Assembly (NCBI GenBank): GCA_037176885.1
Contig: JAWWNJ010000077.1
Coordinates: 1,116,001-1,180,000 of the forward strand
DNA length: 64,000 bases
Direction: 5' to 3'
From: Favolaschia claudopus
Taxonomy: Eukaryota; Basidiomycota; Agaricomycetes; Agaricales; Mycenaceae
In this document: positions 57,112 through 64,000 of the stretch, one piece after another
Numbering within the stretch: position 1 is the stretch's first letter
How the letters are laid out: each line of letters starts with the position of its first letter
The notes under the pieces: generated by a model
The model's input: only the letters and a program-made list of their open reading frames with translations
Told to the model about the DNA's origin: nothing
Databases searched by the model: none
Position numbers and translations under genes: made by a program

Positions 57112-58263
57112 ATGTTTGTTTCTGGATGAAATTCTCTTGTATTAACAGTGGACACTCAATGGAAACTTGAACCCCATCGCAGTCCAGATAAACCAAAGAC
57201 GAGGTGGAGAATAGAACGGCGAATTTTGATTTATCCCGCACACAGACTTGCACTGAGTTCGTTGACCGGAGATTAATATTCGTCATATTCAGAACCGAGC
57301 CTCGTGAGCTGTGCATACACATCCGTGTGGTGTTTTTTGGCGCAGGTAGGGTCGATTCTGAGGCTGGAGCAAGGCTGCAGTGTCGTTGTGGGCGTGAGAA
57401 AGAGAGCTTCGCTGTTCCCACTTTCCTAAGTTACAGTACCAGCTTTGACGAGTCCTGAGTAGGGTCTCGGGCTTTCTGTTGAATGGCGAATTCGGCGGCT
57501 TCTTATCCTCGCTGGCTTGTCTACAACTTGAACCATGACTGCTAACGGGAGGCGAAAATGAAATCCCGCAAAGTGACGATTTTACGGCGGCGACTCTACA
57601 TACCTGTTGATTGACGGCGACCTTCCTGGAGATCTCACCCACTTTGCTATTGGCATTTTCTTCCTCGTACTACGCTAGATGTGGGCGGGAGACCTTATGG
57701 CTCGATTCTGGCCAGGCAAGAAGAGAGACCAGAGTCCGAAGATTCTGTGGACGCAAGCTTACGGGGTGGGAGCCTTAGGCGAGAATTCTAAGATGTTCCA
57801 GAAGGAACTTCAGACGATGGAATCACTACTTGGGATACTACGAAGCGAATTTCGGACACGCCGACACGGAGACGCAAAACAATGCGGGCTTGGTCTCGAT
57901 TGGAACAGACAGAGGAGCGTAGAATTCAGCTTGACGTTGTAAGTAAACGAAGCTGTTGGGTTGCAAAAAACTAAGTACCAAGTACATACAATCCCGCTCA
58001 GAGTAGACTTAGTAGTCTCCCATCTCTACGCAAACCCCAGTTTCGCATCATAATCACAGCTTTCAAATTATCGACTGGAATTTATTGCGGTCATCACGGT
58101 GTCCGATATACTTTACTATTTTCTTCGGGACGGCATACCAAGTCTCCGATAACAAGTCCACCACCCTTCTGACCTAAATGGGCCTCTGCATGCCCTCCAT
58201 CGCTCCCTTCCCCTTCGCCTTCGATCTTTTCGTCGCTCTGAACATCACGCCTGGCCCGTCATC
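57112..58263. other. Intergenic after TPR-E
   Basis: No supported gene. A plus-strand frame at 57679-57942 (MWAGDLMARFWPGKKRDQSP) has no recognisable features. Confidence 0.35.
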
Positions 58264-58608
58264 ATGAACATCTCGTTGCTCGTCTGCATGTCGACATCGC
58301 ATACTGCGCATACTAAGCTCGCCTATACGGACCGTTTCCTCCTTTTCGCAGTCTTCCGCTCCCCGCGCATGCTCATTGACAATGCGGGAACGCCGGGCGG
58401 GACTGTCATTCATCTTGCTGTCGTGGTTGCGCGTAAGCTCGAGGTCCGGGCGACGCTTGCGGATCCACGGCCGCTCAAGTTGCGTGTGGAGATTGTGGGT
58501 GCCAGGGGACTCAGCCCTACCTTACAGTCAGGCGAGAACCCTCTATCAGCGACGCCGGCTTCGGGTTGGTGGTCCCGTTCCTTTGGCGGCAGAATCTTCG
58601 TCGACTAG
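58264..58608 (+). CDS. Unrecognised 114-residue open frame
   Basis: It starts MNISLLVCMSTSHTAHTKLA; the middle (GTPGGTVIHLAVVVARKLEV, then LKLRVEIVGARG) is protein-like with alternating hydrophobic residues. It has no family match by eye and no clear splice sites around it. A competing minus-strand frame at 58517-58867 (MSSMFTDIRPDSSAPLSSYH) overlaps it and is about equally plausible. At most one is real. Confidence 0.25.
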   Translation: MNISLLVCMSTSHTAHTKLAYTDRFLLFAVFRSPRMLIDNAGTPGGTVIHLAVVVARKLEVRATLADPRPLKLRVEIVGARGLSPTLQSGENPLSATPASGWWSRSFGGRIFVD

Positions 58609-58867
58609 AAATTTGCCAGGCATCATCGGCGCTACACCTTACGCTCAAGACGCTTTCGCAAGATTCAGCCAAGAATGACACCGTAGCAAGACGTCCGAGC
58701 TGTCCTCGCCACCGGCGAGCTGGCAGACATATGTTTTCGTTCGAATGCGCTCGGCAGCACACACCTCCAGAGCGAGTATCAATTTCTTCTTCGTTCTCCT
58801 GGGGTAGATGATACGAGGATAAAGGTGCGGAACTATCGGGGCGGATGTCGGTGAACATGGAGGACAT

Positions 58868-60009
58868 CTAGTGAACGGTGAAATGTTAGTTAGTGGATTG
58901 CCGGACTTGGAGAAGGCACTGCTGGTGAGCGGTAGGGTGACAAATAATGCAGGTCAACTCGAGTACTGTATGCATGTACTAGATCTCATTTTAGAAACTC
59001 TGGCTTTGGTCTCACTGTAAATTCCGTGCAGGTTGGCGTTGGGAAAATTTCCTATTTGAGACGAAATGGGTTGTTTGTCCGTGCTTCACGCTGTCACTGC
59101 CACCATCGTGCCTTCCTCCTGACCACGAGCATCTTCGTTGAGAGGCTGCTGGCGAATCCTACGATCTTCCAGCCCATGAATCGTTCTTTGCCTCTTCAGC
59201 GATTGGTCGATTTGAGCGCCCGCGAGTCAACCGATTCTGAACCAATATCGCACCGATATTTACAACAGCATGAACAACCTCAAACTGCAACGCAAGGTGC
59301 ACGCCGTTCACGACCGAGTCGAAGACTGTCGACCGTCCCGAAGAGTACTGCAATCAAGATAATACACTGAACGCTTCGAAATCGCAAGTCGAATTTGAAG
59401 ACCTGCAGCAAAGCCATCAATTGCAAGTAGCGCCGTCTTCCTCGAGTGCTGAATGTCAAGTCAGCGATCATGATTCTCTGCGTTATTTCCTTACTCGTCA
59501 GTCGGTTTGTGCTCGCCTTGATCAGCAGTGTATTCTCGTTGCTTTCTTTCTCTCTTGTTCATTGACAGTCGTCTCAATCAAGGACAGTGTTTTCGTACTC
59601 AGGAGCGTAAAGAATGTCAAGACTCTCAAACGGCTTCAAAGACCTATGTGTATCCAGGCTTCGATTCACACCGAACTTGTTGTTTTAAGCTATTCGCCCA
59701 CCATGATTACATAATGGCTTGCTGGCGACAGCTTCGATGCAGAGCCTCAGATCTTGTCCAAACTCGATTCCGACTACGGATCGTGCTCAGCGCTCAGCAG
59801 TTGCTCAAGATGTGGCCGCAAACGGATCGTTAAATTAGCGTGAGGATAATCCGACGCCATCACGTGTGCGCGAACTTCCAAACGGAGTTAATCACAAACC
59901 AACAGCCTCCATTTGACTCCGTGGCTCAGAACAAGGACCTCAGTTGCTTCCGTTTGTGCCACCGGTGCAGCTTGCCTCTGCAGCGTCTTTGCGTTGCCTC
60001 TCATGCACC
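58868..60009. other. Region without a supported gene
   Basis: Near 59280-59500 one frame reads TESKTVDRPEEYCNQDNTLN then SKSQVEFEDLQQSHQLQVAP, hydrophilic and coiled-coil-like, but it is bounded by stops. A weak echo of the 22060/25145 repeat lies at 59030-59075. The last part is the promoter region of the next kinase. Confidence 0.3.
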
Positions 60010-62636
60010 ATGGACACGTCGATCGACCACAGCCAGAATACCCAGACGACCCAACCTGTCAGCCAAAGTCAGCCCCGACCCGAAGAAGAGTCGAATGCAG
60101 AGTATTGGGGTGTACTCCTTCCTTGCTCTGCGGGGCTGGAACGCGTTCGCTTCCCAAAGTCCAAGCCTACAGTCACTATCGGTCGTGACGCCGAGCATAC
60201 CATGGTTTTACCGTGGACAGCCATCAGTAGGTTTCTTCATGTGGTGATCGGTTTTGCCACTCATCGTCCTCTCCAGGTGTTCATCACGCAAAAATCGAGT
60301 GGAATGAGCAGGAGGATGGGCAGACGTGTTTCACAATTACCGATAGCTCCTTCAATGGCACCTTTGTGAGCGTAACCAGCCAGCCACGAACCGCATCTTC
60401 ATTCCTCTGCAGATAAATAAGGAGCTCATCGGCAAAGGCAAATCGCGAATTCTATCCGATGGGAGCGACATATGCTTCGGGCCAATACGAACGTCTAGTA
60501 ACTCACGAAAGCCTGAATATCGTGAGTTCTATCATCCGTCCCAAAATTCGGTTGCTAATGACATCTGCAGGCTACACCTTTCGCGATCTCGTGTCTGAAA
60601 AACGACAAGTGTTTCGGAAGTACGACCTGTCAAACGAGCTCGGAAATGGGACCTACTCTCGAGTCTTCAAGGCCTTGCAGATCGGCACCAGTAGATGGGT
60701 TGCTGTGAAGTACATCACTCAGGTAGGCGCGAATTTCTCTCTCTCCGGGCTTCTTCTGCCAATTCTGACGACGAAACAAAAAGACGATGCGATTCAACTT
60801 GACTCCAGCAGCGGAGGCAGATGCCATTCGCGAGATTTCCATTATGAAGACGCTACACCACCCCAACGTATGCTCGTTCCTGGAATATTTTGAGAATCCA
60901 AACAGAAGCCTCGGTGTGCTCACGCTCGTGCTTGACTTCTAACGTGTCCAGCTTAACGCTTAATACAGATATTGTGCTGGAGTACGTGGACGGAGGCGAT
61001 CTGGCAAAGTATATGTCGCAGACCGGCGGGGCGGGTATCGGTGCGCTTTCTCCTGCTCCCCCTTTTGTGCGAAGGAACTGAACGTCATCTAGGTGAATGG
61101 ATGTCTTGCCACTTGACCTACCAGATCTGCCAGGCCGTTTCATACATACACTCCTGCCATATCACCCATCGGGATCTCAAACCTGAGGTATACACCTTTG
61201 AATGATTTCAGTCGATGACTGACATCTACTCAGAATATTCTGCTCACTCGGGACACTCCCCCCATCGTCAAGATTGCAGACTTCGGTTTGGCCAAGCTAT
61301 TGTGGGTCCTTTTAACGTCGAACACTTGCCTTTTGCTTCGCTAATGGGGTGCTCACAGGCACGAACAGACTGCGCTCCGGGTACGCGCCTGTTATGCGCT
61401 ACGAACGAGATGTGCGCTGATTTCCCGCCCTAGACCATTGTCGGCACTCGCTCGTATATGGCTCCTGAAGTCCTCAATCGCATGAGCACCGATAGACCCT
61501 ACTCTAATCGGGTCGATAGCTGGAGCGTTGGGGCCATCGTGTTTGCCATGTGCGTCTTTCTTTACCCTAGCTTTTCTGAATCGCTCATTATGTGTTTCTA
61601 GGTTTACTATGCACACCCCATTTCCTCGTCTACCGACGCAAAATCTCAAGCAGGCCGTCGCCGATGAACTCGTGGAGTGGATACACTTGGACCTCCGAAC
61701 GGAAATCTCTGAAAATGGTAAATTGTTTTTATTTTCATCCTTGTGTAGCCCAATTCATTCGTTCTTCCAGGCAAGGATTTCGTCCACCAGCTGTTAATAT
61801 TCAACCAAGATCGTCGCATGGCGATTTCCGCTGCCCATCAGCATCCTTGGCTCGTAGGGCACAGGCCCACATACGAGATGCAGAACCCGGACGACTACGA
61901 AGCGGGCGAAACATCCACGCGGGCCCCTTCTCCGAATAGCGCAAGCGGCTCCTCCAGCGCTCATCGCTCTATACCCCGGGCACCAACGGCAGATCCATAC
62001 GGGGACGACTATGGGATACCTCAATTTGGCCCGGACCTACACACGCCCCCGCTCCAGCCTCTGACGGAACACGTTCCTCTCCCCAGGGTGGCATCGCGGC
62101 CACCGGGCTTGCGCGAAGTCCCGATGGAAAGCACGCCGCCGGATTCGCCTCAACGTTTACTTCGCGGCAGAGCCGGCGCCGCTCTGAATGTGCCCTCAAA
62201 CCAGTTCATGCGTAATAGCACAGACGAGAGGATTTACGGACCTGCGGCTAGGACGCCTGCTCGCGAGCCGACTGTGATTGTGGACGCGGACGCGGACGCA
62301 CCCCAAGGTGGTGGACATGGGCAGAAGCGGACACGGCAGGAGATGATAGACGGAAGCAGCCCGCTGACGAGTTTGGCGAGTTTGAGCTCCCTGCCGCCGC
62401 CGAAGAAGAAGACGAATAAGGGCGGTGGGAGGGCGACGAAGAGGGCGACGAATGGCGCTGCTGGCGCGAAAGGCAAAGCCAAAGCTGATGCCCCAGCAGC
62501 AACTCCACGTCCCCGGAAGGGCAGGACGACGAAGAAGCAGCAGCAGGAAGAGGCGGAAGAGGGACAGGCGCCGGCGCCGGCGCCAGCGCCAGCGTTGCGA
62601 AGGTCCACTCGCCCGGCGCGACAGGCCAAGCGATGA
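60010..62636 (+). CDS. FHA-domain Ser/Thr kinase, Chk2/Rad53/Cds1-like (second copy)
   Basis: Multi-exon. It starts MDTSIDHSQNTQTTQPVSQS, with TQ and SQ sites. FHA: VTIGRDAEHTMVLP, then SSVHHAKIEWN, then DSSFNGTFINKELIGKGKS. Kinase: [89 protein letters not shown] and DSWSVGAIVFAM, so catalytic residues are intact. The NQDRRMAISAAHQHPWL end is followed by a Pro/Ser and basic tail (SSPLTSLASLSSLPPPKKK, RPRKGRTTKK). It is a paralogue of the kinase at 17937-20667, with a matching tail and intron positions. Expected role: nuclear checkpoint relay. The predicted tail is the likely nuclear-targeting part. Confidence 0.87.
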
Positions 62637-63650
62637 ACTAGGCGGCATTGATTTGAATTTATCGGCACATCTCTATCTTGGGACACGAATTCGGCTGGAG
62701 GGACTCCCAACATTGTATAGTATAGTATCATCTCCATCTCATTTATCTTTTCTCTCTTCGCTGTCATCTCCTCCATCTGCTCCATCTTTCTTGCTTGCAT
62801 TTGACCTAATCGTACCATCAGAATCACTACGTAGACAACTACACACTACCACTAGCAAATCCACCTGTAGCATATAACCGACAATATATTGCCGTTACGT
62901 TTAACAACCTTGCAGCACTCCGTCGGGCTAGCGGTTCCTGCACTCCAAGGTTTACTTACATGTGGTTTTGTAATCCGACGCCAACTCCTGTAACCTTTTC
63001 AGGAAACTCACTGCACGCCGCAATTCGATGGGAGTCGCATCTCATCGGGAGGCCGGGACGTCAGCACAGTCTGAGTCGGCCAAAGCGCCGACTTGACCCT
63101 GCACTAAGCAGATCTCTCAGCTAATTTCGACTGCCCTGGTCAGCCCCACGCATGCGCCAAGCCCACTTTTTTTGGTTCCGCGGAAACAAATAATACATCG
63201 CATCAGAAGCCCAACGATTTTCAGAAGTTACCGGACAGGACCCAAATAGCCTTCCAAGATCGATAGTATGTTTTAGACTCGCCGCGGCAAGCCGGAGCTT
63301 GCGATTGTGCGTCTAACATTTATCTTTGCAGACTCGTGGCTCGCTGGGGTACTATTATACTTATCTTGACCTTGAAGTCATGCTGAGTTGGGAAGCTTGA
63401 AACAAGTTGAAGGCCGAGTGCTTACCGGGATCTATACACCAGGATGAGGTTTATTGCGGAGATTCATGTGCCTTTTTCCTTCTAAGTTGTGGTAAGATCG
63501 CTCGGATTCCTTATCTTCGTCTCCCGCAACTGGTTATTCAAGGTCCGCGACGCCTTCGAAATGTGGACGCCAGTGATCGCTTCTTCCGTTGAGACTCGCT
63601 AAAAGAATAAGACCCAATGGCAGTATCTACGGCAGCCTCATTTTTTGCAG
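62637..63650. other. Intergenic after the second FHA kinase
   Basis: No gene is supported. AT-rich patches and short frames only. A frame at 63407-63592 might include an exon (DEVYCGDSCAFFLLSC followed by GTAAGA), but this is weak. Confidence 0.3.
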
Positions 63651-63859
63651 GATGTCTATCTAGCAGAACAAGTCTCTGTCCACCTGGCAAAATTCCCTGT
63701 ATTGAGCGATCTACCTCGGTTATCCCTGATTTCGATCATCTTTCAAGCCTTCAGTGTCCTACCCGGACTTCCGTTCTTCTTTCAATTTGGGCAACTCAGG
63801 ATCGAGACAGCAGATCAGGGTTCGACGATCGCGAGTCATTTGTTTGATTGCTGGACCCT
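63651..63859 (+). CDS. Possible internal exon of an unidentified gene running off the window
   Basis: A 209-nt stretch lies between a good acceptor (CCTCATTTTTTGCAG) and a strong donor (GTAAGT). It is open in one frame: DVYLAEQVSVHLAKFPVLSD, then LPRLSLISIIFQAFSVLPGL, then FGQLRIETADQG. Partly hydrophobic. No family recognised; the rest would lie to the right. Confidence 0.35.
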
Positions 63860-64000
63860 GTAAGTTCATTTGATTTTCATGCTTCGACGATAAATTTTCT
63901 GGCCTTGATTCAATATTAAGGCAGTTTCAGGCAATCTCCCTTTCATCTCGGGGGTCGGGCCTTCGTGCGCGTCGCGCACTGCTTCAGGACTCGGTTAACC

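Noticed and set aside
1..64000. tRNA, rRNA and CRISPR features
   Set aside because: None recognised by eye; the organism is eukaryotic, so CRISPR arrays are not expected. Short tRNAs could be missed without a covariance-model scan.

Overview
The window reads as nuclear DNA of a filamentous basidiomycete, most likely an Agaricomycete. The evidence is many very short introns (about 45-60 bp), a family of F-box proteins with an N-terminal coiled coil of the kind expanded in mushrooms, a fungal MULE transposon, and low gene density between multigene-family blocks. No species call is made.

Layout. The left edge holds the last 43 codons of a protein kinase (2-133), then a relic pseudokinase K1 (400-1190). 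Next comes a three-gene block: TPR-A (minus, 1327-5155), pseudokinase K2 (plus, 6137-7573) and F-box-1 (minus, 7720-9318). A mobile-element nest follows: a 389-bp MITE with 9-bp target duplications (9376-9764), a MULE with a SWIM-finger transposase (about 9795-13407), and a 175-bp CACTG-ended element inside the MULE's left terminal repeat. Two more F-box genes lie at 13748-15349 and 15734-17362, then an FHA-domain Chk2/Rad53-like kinase (minus, 17937-20667). The centre (20.7-27.6 kb) is sparse: an inverted-repeat element, a diverged direct-repeat pair, a secreted and probably GPI-anchored protein with an aerolysin-type strand region, and an S1/P1 nuclease. From 27.7 to 38.1 kb the left block recurs in opposite orientation: F-box-4, F-box-5 (one nonsense codon), pseudokinase K3 (decayed, minus) and TPR-B (plus). 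An MFS transporter (38339-40345, minus) follows. Then comes a tandem array of TPR-C, a relic, TPR-D and TPR-E (40.7-57.1 kb). A second FHA kinase lies at 60010-62636, and a possible exon of an unidentified gene at the right edge.

The main interest is the five-member TPR family (about 1200 residues each, identical exon layout). Each has an N-terminal helical bundle resembling the MLKL/HeLo-like bundles of fungal cell-death proteins, a long TPR-type helical region with no visible P-loop NTPase, an acidic linker with a conserved PEWLFE...DWWE motif, and one C-terminal membrane helix. TPR-A and TPR-B each sit head-to-head with a gene for a kinase-like protein that has lost its DFG aspartate. MLKL itself is a four-helix bundle joined to a pseudokinase, so these pairs look like the two halves of an MLKL-type protein encoded separately. 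That reading is inference. What the sequence shows directly is the repeated gene arrangement, the missing catalytic residues, the conserved termini and the large inverted duplication. Two of the three kinase-like genes and one F-box gene are clearly decayed, as expected for a fast birth-and-death region.
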